64,000 nucleotides of DNA from Natrinema pellirubrum DSM 15624 (GTDB lineage: Archaea; Halobacteriota; Halobacteria; Halobacteriales; Natrialbaceae), in NCBI RefSeq assembly GCF_000230735.2, contig NC_019962.1, forward strand, positions 806,001-870,000, in the 5' to 3' direction. Both the position numbers and the translations under genes were made by a program. Position 1 is the first letter of the stretch. Each line of letters starts with the position of its first letter. This document shows positions 26,133 to 34,452 of this stretch, piece after piece. The notes beneath the pieces were generated by a model. The model was given only the letters and a program-made list of their open reading frames with translations. It made no database searches and was not told where the DNA came from.

Positions 26133-27782
26133 GTACGTGTTTAGCCCCGTCTGATTTCGTCACTGTCTCGTAGGTGGTGGCCTGTGACAGATACATGGTC
26201 TGTCAGCAGGGAGTCAGTCTACATTCTCAGGGATGGTCTCCGCTGCCCGGAGACCATCCCGTCGGCCCTGCTGTCGTCGTTTCGAGGTGGAATCGATGAG
26301 CTGGGACGATCTCTCCAAGGACGAACTCCTCTCGCGGTTTCTCCAGATGGAGGAGCGAATCGACGAGCTGGAAGAGAAGATTGCCCAGAAGGACAAGCGG
26401 ATCGAGGAACAGAACGAACGGATCGAAGAGCAGCAAGAGCGGATCGAAGAGCAGCAAGAGCGGATCGAAGAACTCGAAACACGTCTCCGGAAGTACGAGA
26501 ATCCACACACTCCACCCAGTAAGCGACGGTCGGGGACCGACGAGTCCCCGACCTCGCAGGACGACGAAGACGACGATGTCCGAACTGATGGTGGTACTCC
26601 CGGTCGAAAGGACGGTCACAACCCGGAGTGGCGCTCTCCGCCCGATCCTGATGAAGAAATCGAGGTCACCTCTGACTGTTGTCCCGAGTGTGGCGACCAC
26701 TTCGACGAGTCGGTGGGCGTCAGCCCCCGACTCGTCGAGGAAGTCCCGGATCCACAGCCACCAGAAGTCACCCAGTACAACCGACACCGCTACCAATGCG
26801 ACTCCTGTGGAACTGAGACGGTTGCGACTCACCCCGACTGCCCCGATGAGGGGCAGTTCGGGGTGAACGTCATCGCGCAATCTGCCCTGTCACGGTACGA
26901 TCACCGCCTTCCCTACCGGAAAATCACGGACCGCTTCGAGCAACTTCACGGACTCGAACTCTCAGGTGCATCCGCGTGGCACGCGACCGAGCGCGCTGCG
27001 CGCGCCGGTCGCTGTGAGTACGAGCAGATCCGTCGAGAGATTCAGGAGGCTGAAATCGTCCACGTTGACGAAACCGGCATCAAGCGTGACGGTGACCAAG
27101 CGTGGATCTGGACGTTTCGGACGGACGAGCATACGCTGTACGCGGTCAGAGAGAGTCGTGGGAGTGATGTTCCCGCGGAAGTCCTTGGCGAGGACTTCGC
27201 GGGAACGGTCATCTGTGATGGGTGGACGGCGTATCCAGCGTTCAGCAGTACGCTTCAGCGGTGCTGGGCACATCTTCTCCGGGAGGCTGAAGACGTTGCT
27301 AGTGACCACGAGGAGGCAGAACCGGTGTACCGGTATCTCAAGCAGATGTTCGTCGGTCTCCAGTCGTGGCTGGAGACCGACCCAGATCCTCGTGCGAGAG
27401 CACAGATGCATCGAGCGTGTCAGGACGGCCTCAGATCGCTCGTTGAGCGGTCAGTGACCGACGAACCAGTGGCAACACTCCTCGGGAAGATCGAAGGTGG
27501 ACTCGACCACTGGCTCACCTTCGTCGGTGAGCCAGCGGTCTCCCCGACGAACAATGCCGCAGAAAACGCCCTTCGTGAACCTGTTGTTCTCCGGAAAATC
27601 ATCGGAACACTCCGGAACGACCGTGGCATGTTCGTTCACGAGACGATCTTGTCCCTGCTGGCGACGTGGCGCCAGCAGGGACGCAACCCATACGAGGAAC
27701 TTACGCGGGTTGTCCACGACAACGAAATGATCTCACGAGAGCAGACTGTGCCGGTTGTTGAGACCTCGGGGTAAACACGTAC
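26133..27782 (+). mobile_element. Intact IS66-family insertion sequence, ISBst12-like, 1650 bp
   Basis: Both ends carry terminal inverted repeats: the left end begins GTACGTGTTTAGCCCCG and the complement of the right end begins GTACGTGTTTACCCCGA, so 11 bp match perfectly and continue with a one-base gap. Exact 8-bp duplications flank it. A single transposase gene without tnpA/tnpB helpers fits the ISBst12 subgroup of IS66. The transposase stop codon lies within the right inverted repeat. The intact frame, ends and duplications point to recent insertion. Confidence 0.93.
26296..27774 (+). CDS. tnpC: IS66-family transposase
   Basis: A 492-residue DDE transposase. Residues 15-66 form a coiled coil with a repeated (R)IEEQQE heptad. 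A zinc ribbon follows (Cys129/Cys132 and Cys168/Cys171), then the catalytic core with Asp258 (HVDETG), Asp308 (ICDGW) and Glu423 (AAENALR). The IS66 sequence NNAAENALR is diagnostic. The ATG at 26296 is chosen because the coiled coil starts there. The frame is complete, so the element is probably active. Confidence 0.93.
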   Translation: MSWDDLSKDELLSRFLQMEERIDELEEKIAQKDKRIEEQNERIEEQQERIEEQQERIEELETRLRKYENPHTPPSKRRSGTDESPTSQDDEDDDVRTDGGTPGRKDGHNPEWRSPPDPDEEIEVTSDCCPECGDHFDESVGVSPRLVEEVPDPQPPEVTQYNRHRYQCDSCGTETVATHPDCPDEGQFGVNVIAQSALSRYDHRLPYRKITDRFEQLHGLELSGASAWHATERAARAGRCEYEQIRREIQEAEIVHVDETGIKRDGDQAWIWTFRTDEHTLYAVRESRGSDVPAEVLGEDFAGTVICDGWTAYPAFSSTLQRCWAHLLREAEDVASDHEEAEPVYRYLKQMFVGLQSWLETDPDPRARAQMHRACQDGLRSLVERSVTDEPVATLLGKIEGGLDHWLTFVGEPAVSPTNNAAENALREPVVLRKIIGTLRNDRGMFVHETILSLLATWRQQGRNPYEELTRVVHDNEMISREQTVPVVETSG

Positions 27783-27790
27783 GTATTATT
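27783..27790. repeat. Target-site duplication, right copy
   Basis: GTATTATT immediately after the right end of the IS, identical to 26125-26132. Confidence 0.9.
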
Positions 27791-27798
27791 TATATATA
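27787..27798 (-). promoter_or_regulatory. Orphaned TATA box of the dpp operon
   Basis: The AT-rich run next to the right target duplication reads AGTATATATAAATAAT on the minus strand. Removing the IS and one duplication places its centre about 26 nt upstream of the dppA ATG at 26107, ideal for a leaderless transcript. It now lies beyond the IS and can no longer serve dppA at that spacing. Confidence 0.6.
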
Positions 27799-27968
27799 CT
27801 GGTTATTGAACGCGCAGTTAGTAGTTGTGAGAAGGACAGTGCTATTTTGTACAATATTGTACTCGTTCTGCCGTTTCCTTTGTTGATTCTCCCGATGCAG
27901 TCCGTGGTTCGCTCACAGCGGCCGAGTACTGGCATAACTTTAAGAAACCTACACCGCATACTACGGAT

Positions 27969-28607
27969 ATGGCCGCTCACGGCCGGCCCGCACTGCGGGA
28001 TCTGTTCGACGAGTCGCCCACGCCTCACATCGCCCACCCCCCGCGGACCCACCACCGAGACTTCTACGTCGCCACCGACGGGTCCTTCCGGGAGGCCGGT
28101 GGCGGGCTGGGTGCCGTTATCGAAACCCGCGACGGTACCCGCGTCGCACGGATCGCGACCGCGGATACGCCGCCGGACAACAACGTCGCGGAGTATCGCG
28201 CGTTGCACCTTGGATTGGACGTCCTGGCCGCTCGAGCGCCGCGAGACGCCTCCGTCGGCGTCCTCCTCGACCACGACGCGCTCGCCAGCAACGTCAACAG
28301 TACCATCCTCGCGACGCGCCATCCAGACGGGAAATCGCCCCGTCCCGTCTCCGTCCCGGCCGCAACGCAGTATCACTGGCGTGGCATCCGTGCCCGTCTC
28401 AACGGGTTCGACGAGGTGCGGGCCGCCCGCATCGACAGCGACCAGAACCCCGCCCACCCGCTCGCGAACGCGCCCGACCAGTACCGCCACGTCAACCGCG
28501 AGCCCGCCCGCTGTGTCCTTCCCGAAACGTCGGAGTCGACCGCCGGCGAGTTCCCGCCGCCGTCCCGGGCCGACCGCAACAGCGGTGGCGGCCGTGCCTC
28601 CGACTGA
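27969..28607 (+). CDS. rnhA: Ribonuclease HI family protein
   Basis: A 212-residue RNase H-fold protein that cleaves RNA in RNA-DNA hybrids. Catalytic acids are visible as Asp37 (VATDGSF), Glu75 (NVAEYRALHLGL) and Asp101/Asp103 (VLLDHDAL). The N-terminal 30 residues and the polar C-terminal 45 residues flank the core, as in other haloarchaeal homologs. ACTTTAAGA lies 24-32 nt upstream of the ATG, fitting a leaderless promoter. The gene is right of the IS element and unaffected by it. Confidence 0.88.
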   Translation: MAAHGRPALRDLFDESPTPHIAHPPRTHHRDFYVATDGSFREAGGGLGAVIETRDGTRVARIATADTPPDNNVAEYRALHLGLDVLAARAPRDASVGVLLDHDALASNVNSTILATRHPDGKSPRPVSVPAATQYHWRGIRARLNGFDEVRAARIDSDQNPAHPLANAPDQYRHVNREPARCVLPETSESTAGEFPPPSRADRNSGGGRASD

Positions 28608-28689
28608 TCGCCCGCGGCCGGCGCTGCCCGCGAGCGCGGACCGTCCGTAACCGTCATCGTTTTCTCGCCGCTCGAGCAAGTCGTCGCCG

Positions 28690-29148
28690 ATGAGTCTCCG
28701 CGTCGCGGTCGCGGCCCCGTTCATCCAACACGGGAGCCGCCGGCTCGAGGAAAACGAGTTCGTCGTCGCACTCTCGCTCGATCGGGACTGGTTCTCCCCC
28801 GATCAGGCCAAGCGGCTGATCGACATTGCGACGGAGGAGGGGCTGTTGGACCGAACCGACGACGGACTCGCAGCGACCTTCGAGCCGGGCGAGGTGACGA
28901 TCCCCGAGGACTTCGACCCCGACGAGGACCTCCTGCGGAAACGGTCGGCGTTCGAACGCGTCCTCGATTCGCTGGTCGCCGAGGGCATGGAGAAACACGA
29001 GGCCGTCGGGGCGATCAACACTCTCCAGGGTGAACTTGGGCTGACCATCGAGGCCGCCGCGGTGGTCTACGCCCGCCGCGAGGGGATCGACGTCGACGAC
29101 CTCGCCCCGGTCGCCCGCGAGGCCGTCCTCGACACCGAAGGGGACTAG
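28690..29148 (+). CDS. DUF2240 family protein
   Basis: A 152-residue archaeal protein matching DUF2240: MSLRVAVAAPFIQHGSRRL, a helix-turn-helix-like segment (SPDQAKRLIDIATEEGLLD) and the C-terminal pattern VLDSLVAEGMEKHEAVGAIN. Homologs are found across euryarchaea and are often annotated as unknown; the winged-helix-like middle suggests nucleic-acid binding. It lies 82 nt after rnhA and 24 nt before the next gene, in the same direction. Confidence 0.85.
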   Translation: MSLRVAVAAPFIQHGSRRLEENEFVVALSLDRDWFSPDQAKRLIDIATEEGLLDRTDDGLAATFEPGEVTIPEDFDPDEDLLRKRSAFERVLDSLVAEGMEKHEAVGAINTLQGELGLTIEAAAVVYARREGIDVDDLAPVAREAVLDTEGD

Positions 29149-29172
29149 TCCCGCCGTCACGACCGACTGGAT

Positions 29173-29562
29173 ATGGTCGAGGACCGGATCACCGACGGTC
29201 GCCGCATCGCCGAACTCCTCTCGAGCGAACTCGACGGCCGCGAGGACGGCCTGCTCGAGCGCGTCGCCGTGACCAACGCCGACCGGGACGTCGAGCCGTC
29301 GGCCGACGGCACTCGCGCGTACGATGTCACCTACCGCGACGAGCGTCTCGCCCGCGTGTTCGTTCACGAGGACCGGGCCCGCCTCGAGTTCGAGGCGGGA
29401 CAGGACCGAGCGGCCGACGCGGCGTCGGCCCTCGAGCTTCGGGTCCGACCCAAGGCGACCGAGCCGCCGAAGACGCTGGTCTTCCTCGAGAGCGGAGCCG
29501 CGGTCAAGCGCGCGACCGACGTGGTCCAGCGAGTTGGGCGAGAACTCGAGGCCGACGCATAG
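29173..29562 (+). CDS. Conserved haloarchaeal hypothetical protein
   Basis: A 129-residue acidic protein with no recognised catalytic motif. It begins MVEDRITDGRRIAELLSSEL and has alternating strands (YDVTYRDERLARVFVHEDRARLEF) followed by a C-terminal helix (VKRATDVVQRVGREL). The alpha-beta pattern suggests a small single-domain fold. It is probably co-transcribed with the DUF2240 gene 24 nt upstream. Codon use is typical of the host. Confidence 0.7.
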   Translation: MVEDRITDGRRIAELLSSELDGREDGLLERVAVTNADRDVEPSADGTRAYDVTYRDERLARVFVHEDRARLEFEAGQDRAADAASALELRVRPKATEPPKTLVFLESGAAVKRATDVVQRVGRELEADA

Positions 29563-29777
29563 AATCCCAGCACAGCGAACTGTCGTATTCTCGGCGGTGG
29601 CGCGCGCTGTCAGGTGGCCGAGCGAAAGCGAGGCTACCCGACGATACTGCGCGAGGGATGAGTGAGCGACTGAAAAGAACGAATGAATCGGCTGGGGAGG
29701 ATGTGGCAACTCCGTATTGTCACGATAGCAGAACGATACGTTCGCTCAATCTGTACGCCGGTCGGGTGACGCGAATA
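29563..29777. other. Non-coding stretch, possible degenerate interspersed repeat
   Basis: No coding potential is seen in these 215 nt. Segments such as GCGCGAGGGATGAGTGAGCG and AATCGGCTGGGGAGG resemble, from memory, an intergenic repeat common in Natrialbales genomes. Nothing within the window duplicates it. Confidence 0.3.
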
Positions 29778-29863
29778 CTATAGTAGCTCTTGAAAGTCAA
29801 TGCACACCCGATCGCAGGACCGTGTTGTGATCGGTGTGTAAATCGTTTCAAGAGCTACTATAG
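29778..29863. repeat. 86-bp MITE-like palindromic element
   Basis: Perfect 18-bp inverted arms (CTATAGTAGCTCTTGAAA at 29778-29795 and its complement at 29846-29863) enclose 50 nt that contain a second imperfect dyad (CACACCCGATC against GATCGGTGTG). The whole unit would fold into one long hairpin. It has the size and layout of a miniature inverted-repeat transposable element; no clear target duplication is visible. Confidence 0.6.
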
Positions 29864-29895
29864 CTTCGTAGGTAGAGTACGACTCTGGAAGCAGA

Positions 29896-30555
29896 TCACT
29901 CGAGCCCCTCGAGAACCCCCGGTAACGCCGCCGCGAGATCGTCCTGCTCGAGGTGGGCGACGGCCCGCGGATCCGGCCCAGGCCCGTCCGACAGCAGCAC
30001 CTGTACGGCCCGCATCCCGGCCTCGGTCGCGCCCCGAACGTCGGCCTCGACCTCGTCGCCGACGTAGACCGCCTCGTCGGGCGCGACGCCGAGTTCGTCC
30101 GTGATCGCCCCGAAGGCCCGCGGATCGGGTTTGCCCGCCTCGAGTTCGCCGGTCACCAGGGCGGCGTCGAAGGCGTCCTCCCACCCCAGCGTCTCGAGTT
30201 TGTCCCGCTGGGCGCGGACGGGGCCGTTGGTCAGCAGGCCGACGCGGTAGCTCCCCCGGAGATCGGCGAGCATGGCCTCGACGCCGGGCAGGGGCTCGAG
30301 CGAGTCCGAAATCGTCTCCCGATACGCGGTCGCGACGGCGGCCGGATCGGCGTCGCTGTCGGTACCCGCGAGCAAGTCCTCGAAAATGGGTTCGCGCGTC
30401 TCGCTGGTGAGGTTCCGGCGGTGGGCCTCGAGGTAGGCCTCGCGGGAGAGCGAGGGCGCACCCGTCGCGGTCGCGGCTTCCTCGAGGATGGTCGTCCGAT
30501 CCCGCCGGGGAACGGCGAGCGTGTAGTCGAGGTCGAAGACGACCGCGCGTGGCAT
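29896..30555 (-). CDS. HAD family hydrolase
   Basis: A 219-residue haloacid dehalogenase-superfamily phosphatase. Motif I is DLDYTLA (residues 8-14), motif II LLTNGP, motif III the lysine in EAGKPDPRAF, and motif IV VGDEVEADV. A helical cap lies between motifs I and II, as in subclass I phosphatases such as phosphoglycolate phosphatase-like proteins. The ATG at 30555 gives the canonical start MPRAVVFDLD; a longer frame is unsupported. Substrate is not determinable. Confidence 0.9.
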   Translation of the reverse strand: MPRAVVFDLDYTLAVPRRDRTTILEEAATATGAPSLSREAYLEAHRRNLTSETREPIFEDLLAGTDSDADPAAVATAYRETISDSLEPLPGVEAMLADLRGSYRVGLLTNGPVRAQRDKLETLGWEDAFDAALVTGELEAGKPDPRAFGAITDELGVAPDEAVYVGDEVEADVRGATEAGMRAVQVLLSDGPGPDPRAVAHLEQDDLAAALPGVLEGLE

Positions 30556-30668
30556 GGATATGTGAGGGGGCTCGAGCCGGTTGAAGCTATCCCTTCCGGT
30601 CGGCGAGCGTCTCGAGTCCTCGAGGCGTGGCTGCTGGGCTGGGTCACCACCGGATCTTCGGCGGCTTC

Positions 30669-30785
30669 TCAGTCGTCGAACCCCGAGATGCCCCGCCCGC
30701 GCTCGAGCAGCACGATTCCGATCGGCTCGAGTCGATCGAAGTACTGCACGAGCGACGTCCCGAGGACGCTCTCGTGGACAGTCAT
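30669..30785 (-). CDS. 38-residue microprotein candidate
   Basis: An open frame of 38 codons beginning MTVHESVLGTSLVQYFDRL and ending ERGRGISGFDD. It is amphipathic and acidic, with a hydrophobic middle (IGIVLL). It lies in the 296-nt gap between two divergent genes. Its protein-like composition argues for a gene, but no family is recognised and chance cannot be excluded. Confidence 0.4.
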   Translation of the reverse strand: MTVHESVLGTSLVQYFDRLEPIGIVLLERGRGISGFDD

Positions 30786-30851
30786 CCGTATCGGGTTCGA
30801 CGCCGGACGCGGCGGCTATCGACTTTTGTGCGTGGCGACCGACCATCGGTC

Positions 30852-31652
30852 ATGGAGGATCCGACCGACGCCGACGACCGATCGGCGAGACACGTCTGGT
30901 CGGCCGGCCGGTACCCCGCGATGGCACCGAACATGCTGCCGGCCATCGCACGGCTGGTCAACGCCGCCGGCATCGACCCGGGCAACCGCGTCCTCGACGT
31001 CGGCTGTGGAACCGGCAACGCCGCGCTGACCGCCCGCCGAGCCGGTGCCGACGTGGTCGGCCTCGATCTCGCACCCGAGATGCTCGAGCTGGCCCGTGAC
31101 AACGCCGGACTCGCGGGCCACGACGATATCGGCTGGCTCGTCGGCGACGCCGAGACGCTCCCGGTACCCGACGACGCGTTCGACGTCGTCCTCTCGAACT
31201 TCGGGCACGTGTTCGCGCCGGACTCGACCCGCGCCGGGGCGGAACTCCGGCGGGTCACGACCGCCGGCGGCCGGGTCTGTTTCACCGCGTGGTCGCCAAG
31301 CGGTGTCGTCGGGGACCTCACCGAGGTCCTGACCGACCACGTCACGGCACCGCCGAGCGATCCGTGGGCCCACCTCGAGTGGGGCGAGCCCGACTTCGTC
31401 CGCGAGCAGTTCGCCGACGTGGCCGACCTGTCCTTCCAGCGACGGTTGCTCGACTTTCGCTACGCCACGCCGCGGCATTTCTGGCGGGAGTTCGCCGAGG
31501 AGTCCGGCCCGCTCTCGCCGGTCCTGCGGCGGATGGACGACGACGATGCCCGGGCCGCGCTCCGCCGGGACGCCGTGGGGGCGCTCGAAGACTGGTTCGG
31601 TGACAACGCGATCCGCGTCGAGTACCTGCAGGTCCGGGCCGTCGTCGCGTAG
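30852..31652 (+). CDS. Class I SAM-dependent methyltransferase
   Basis: A 266-residue Rossmann-fold methyltransferase. Motif I is VLDVGCGTGNAAL, followed by VVGLDLAPEMLELA, the acidic motif VGDAETLPVPDDAFDVVLS and TAGGRVCFTAW, all of the UbiE/COQ5-like Methyltransf_11 type. The C-terminal part would form the substrate lid. The ATG at 30852 is chosen because the family's N-terminal helix follows. It is likely transcribed together with the dehalogenase gene 54 nt downstream. Substrate unknown. Confidence 0.9.
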   Translation: MEDPTDADDRSARHVWSAGRYPAMAPNMLPAIARLVNAAGIDPGNRVLDVGCGTGNAALTARRAGADVVGLDLAPEMLELARDNAGLAGHDDIGWLVGDAETLPVPDDAFDVVLSNFGHVFAPDSTRAGAELRRVTTAGGRVCFTAWSPSGVVGDLTEVLTDHVTAPPSDPWAHLEWGEPDFVREQFADVADLSFQRRLLDFRYATPRHFWREFAEESGPLSPVLRRMDDDDARAALRRDAVGALEDWFGDNAIRVEYLQVRAVVA

Positions 31653-31706
31653 CACGAGCCGAAGTTGGGGCGAACCTATTTCGATGTCAGTCGGATAGGC
31701 GCTTCC

Positions 31707-32390
31707 ATGCCGTTCGAACCCGACGCGGTCGAGACCGTGACGTTCGACTCGTACAGCACGCTCGTCGACGTCGACGCGGCTGAACGGGCGCTGGCCGACC
31801 GGGTCGCCGATCCCGAACCGATCTCGCGGCTCTGGCGGCTCCGGTCGCTCGAGTACACGCTCGTCGCGAACTACCTCGACGCCTACCAGCCCTTCTACGA
31901 GATGAACCGCGACGCTTTGCAGTACGCGCTGGGCGTCCACGGCGTCGACGTCGGCCCCGACGAGCGCGACGAGATCCTGGCAGTCTATCACGAACTCGAG
32001 GTCTTCGACGACGTCCGCGACGGGATCGAACGGCTGCGGGAGGGCGGTTACGACTGTTATGTCGTTTCGAACGGCGATCCCGACATGCTCTCCTCGATGG
32101 TCGCCCACGCCGACGTCGACGACCTCCTCGCGGACACGATCAGCGCCGACGAGGTAGAGACGTTCAAGCCGGCCGCCGAACTCTACCGCCACGCGGCCGC
32201 CCGGACCGGCACCCCGATCGACGGGATCGTCCACGTCACCGCCGGCTGGTACGATGTCATGGGTGCGAAACACGCCGGTATGCAGGGCGCATGGGTCGAC
32301 CGGAAGGGCCGCCCGTGGGAGCCGGTCGCCGGCGACCCGGACCTGACCGTCACGTCGTTCCACGACCTGGCCGACGCACTCGGCTGCTGA
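31707..32390 (+). CDS. Haloacid dehalogenase type II
   Basis: A 227-residue HAD enzyme of the L-2-haloacid dehalogenase type. The nucleophile motif is TFDSYSTLVD (Asp at about residue 13), with VVSNGDPDML, the lysine of VETFKPAAELYRHAA and HVTAGWYDVMGAKHAGMQGAWVDR for the remaining motifs. Type II enzymes hydrolyse 2-haloacids, though many homologs have other natural substrates. The start at 31707 yields MPFEPDAVETVTFDS; upstream codons are unsupported. Confidence 0.9.
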   Translation: MPFEPDAVETVTFDSYSTLVDVDAAERALADRVADPEPISRLWRLRSLEYTLVANYLDAYQPFYEMNRDALQYALGVHGVDVGPDERDEILAVYHELEVFDDVRDGIERLREGGYDCYVVSNGDPDMLSSMVAHADVDDLLADTISADEVETFKPAAELYRHAAARTGTPIDGIVHVTAGWYDVMGAKHAGMQGAWVDRKGRPWEPVAGDPDLTVTSFHDLADALGC

Positions 32391-32465
32391 CGCTCCGGGG
32401 AGTCCCCTCGTTTTCCCCGCGTGATCGCCGGCGAGACGGGCCGAGTGCCGACCGACTCGAGCGAC

Positions 32466-33884
32466 TCAGTCCTGCAGAGTCCCGCCGAGGACCTTCGCCG
32501 CCACGAGGACGGGGTCCCACGTGGTGTTAAAGGGCGGCGCGTACGCGAGGTCGTAGTTCTCCACGTCGGCGACGGTCGCGCCTTCCGAGAGCGCGGCGAC
32601 GACGGCGTGGCTCCGGTGGACCGCGCCCTCGCCGTACTCGCTGGCGAGGCTGGCACCCAGTACCCGTCCGGAGACGCGGTCGGCGGTCAGCGTGATCCGG
32701 ACGTTCCCGCCCTCGGGGTAGTAGCCAGCCCGCGACTTCGCGGTCACCGTCTCGCTGACGGGATCGAAGCCGGCCGCGCGGGCCTCGTCGTGATCCAGAA
32801 TCCCGGTACGGGCGGCTTCGACGTCGAAGGCCTTGACCGCGGCCGTGCCGGCCACGCCGCCGCCTTCGGTCGGGGTTCCGGTAACCGTCTGCCCGATCGC
32901 GCGCCCGTGGCGGTTGGCCGTCAGCGCGAGCGGGACGTAGGTCGGCTCGCCCGTGACGACGTGGGTCGCCTCCGCGCAGTCGCCGGCGGCGTAGACGTCG
33001 GGGGCGCTCGTCTCGCGGTAGGCGTCGGCCGCGACCGCGCCGGTCTCGCCGCGTTCGATCCCGGCGTCTTCGGCGAGGTCCGTCCGCGGTCGGACGCCGG
33101 TGCCGAGCAGGACCATCTCGACTTCGATCCGATCGTCGGCAGTGACGACGGCCTCGACGCGGTCGCCGCCCGCAAGTTCCCTGACCTCGGCCCCGAGACG
33201 GAGCGTGACGTCCTCCTCTCGGAGGTGGTCGGCGACGTACTCGCTGGTCTCGTCGCTGAACCCCTTCAGCACGCGGTCGCCACGCTGGAAGAGGGTCACC
33301 TCGAAGCCGTTCTCGGCCAGCGCCTCCGCCATCTCGATCCCGATGTAGCCCCCGCCGACGACGCCGACCGGCCCCGTACAGTCTTCGAGGAAGCGACAGG
33401 CCGGGCCCCGGTCGGGCTGTTGAAAACCCTCGCCCTCGCGGGCGCGGGCGACGTACTCGCGGAGTTCCTTCCCGTCGCTCATCGACCCGAGCGTGTAGAC
33501 GCCCTCGCGGTCGGTGCCGTCGATCGATGGGACGACGGCTTCCGCGCCGGTCGCGAGCAGGAGATCGCCGTAGGACTGCGTGACGGTTCCCGCCTCGCCC
33601 TCGGCGGTGACCGTCCGGGCTTCGGTGTCGATCGCGACGACCTCGTGGCCCGCCCGAAGGTCGATGTCGCGTTCCTCGCGGAACTCCTCGGGCGTGACCG
33701 AGACGAGGTCCTCGAGCGACTGGATCTCCCCCTTGACGTAGTAGGGGAGTCCACAGGCTCCGTAGGATACCCACTCCCCCTTCTCGAAGACGACGATCTC
33801 GCGGTCCGGTGCCTCGCGTCTGGCCTTGCTCGCCGCGGACATTCCGGCTGCGTCACCGCCGACGACGACGAACGGATCGCTCAT
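32466..33884 (-). CDS. FAD-dependent CoA-disulfide reductase/NADH oxidase-like protein
   Basis: A 472-residue flavoprotein disulfide reductase of the single-cysteine class. The FAD site is VVVGGDAAGMSAASKARR; the redox cysteine is Cys44 in SYGACGLPYYV, as in CoA-disulfide reductases and NADH oxidases. The NAD(P)H-binding GVVGGGYIGIEMAEAL and the second FAD motif DVYAAGDCAEA follow, then a dimerisation domain. It keeps CoA or a related thiol reduced, or reduces oxygen; the two cannot be separated here. Confidence 0.92.
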   Translation of the reverse strand: MSDPFVVVGGDAAGMSAASKARREAPDREIVVFEKGEWVSYGACGLPYYVKGEIQSLEDLVSVTPEEFREERDIDLRAGHEVVAIDTEARTVTAEGEAGTVTQSYGDLLLATGAEAVVPSIDGTDREGVYTLGSMSDGKELREYVARAREGEGFQQPDRGPACRFLEDCTGPVGVVGGGYIGIEMAEALAENGFEVTLFQRGDRVLKGFSDETSEYVADHLREEDVTLRLGAEVRELAGGDRVEAVVTADDRIEVEMVLLGTGVRPRTDLAEDAGIERGETGAVAADAYRETSAPDVYAAGDCAEATHVVTGEPTYVPLALTANRHGRAIGQTVTGTPTEGGGVAGTAAVKAFDVEAARTGILDHDEARAAGFDPVSETVTAKSRAGYYPEGGNVRITLTADRVSGRVLGASLASEYGEGAVHRSHAVVAALSEGATVADVENYDLAYAPPFNTTWDPVLVAAKVLGGTLQD

Positions 33885-34047
33885 AGCGACCGTATCAATG
33901 GGGAGCTACATAACTACTGACCGGACTGTCTCGGCCCGGCACCGAACCGGACCGCAGGGACGCCGGATCTAGAGGACTACCGACGGTCGTTTCCGATGTA
34001 ACCGTGACTGCCTGCGGTTGTACCGGGACATCGTTCCAGCAGTCCGA

Positions 34048-34422
34048 TCAGGCGATCGACTCCGATTCGTCCGCCGCGGCCGCGAGGTGTTCGCGCCCCC
34101 ACTCGCGCATCTCCGTGATGACGGGCTCGAGCGACTGGCCGAGGTCGGTCAGCGAGTACTCGACGCGGACCGGTTTCTCGCTGACGATCTCGCGGTTCAC
34201 GAGCCGCTTCTCTTCCAAATCCTCCAGGGCGTCCGAGAGGACCTTGCTCGAGATGCCGTCGACCTCCGCCTCGAGGGCGGAGAACCCGAGCGGGCCGTTG
34301 GCGAGCAAGCGATGAATGATGACCGTATGCCATTTCTTGCCCAACAGCGTCGCAGTCGAGGTGATCGGGCACCACTCTTCGCCAGCACACCAGACCTCGA
34401 GTTCCCGTGTCGACTCTTCCAT
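34048..34422 (-). CDS. HxlR-family winged-helix transcriptional regulator
   Basis: A 124-residue HxlR/MarR-like regulator. CPITSTATLLGKKWHTVIIHRLL is the family N-terminus, followed by the recognition-helix region GISSKVLSDALEDLEEKRLVNRE and the wing VRVEYSLTDLGQSL. Cys18 in EWCPIT could be redox-sensing. It is divergent from a thioredoxin-reductase-like gene. A TATA box (CTATAAAC, minus strand) about 27 nt upstream fits a leaderless transcript, and GTTAC boxes lie just beyond it. Confidence 0.92.
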   Translation of the reverse strand: MEESTRELEVWCAGEEWCPITSTATLLGKKWHTVIIHRLLANGPLGFSALEAEVDGISSKVLSDALEDLEEKRLVNREIVSEKPVRVEYSLTDLGQSLEPVITEMREWGREHLAAAADESESIA

Positions 34423-34452
34423 GCATGTGAATTGGTGCTGGAGCCGTTTATA

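Noticed and set aside
26400-26480. Short tandem repeat, possible CRISPR or satellite
   Set aside because: The repeat (GATCGAAGAGCAGCAAGAGC) encodes coiled-coil heptads of the transposase, has no spacers and stays in frame. No CRISPR array was seen in the window.
30816-32363. 515-codon minus-strand frame
   Set aside because: It lies opposite the methyltransferase and the dehalogenase, both with clear motifs, and has no recognisable domain.
32421-33920. 499-codon plus-strand frame
   Set aside because: Antisense shadow of the CoA-disulfide-reductase-like gene, which has FAD, NAD and redox-cysteine motifs.
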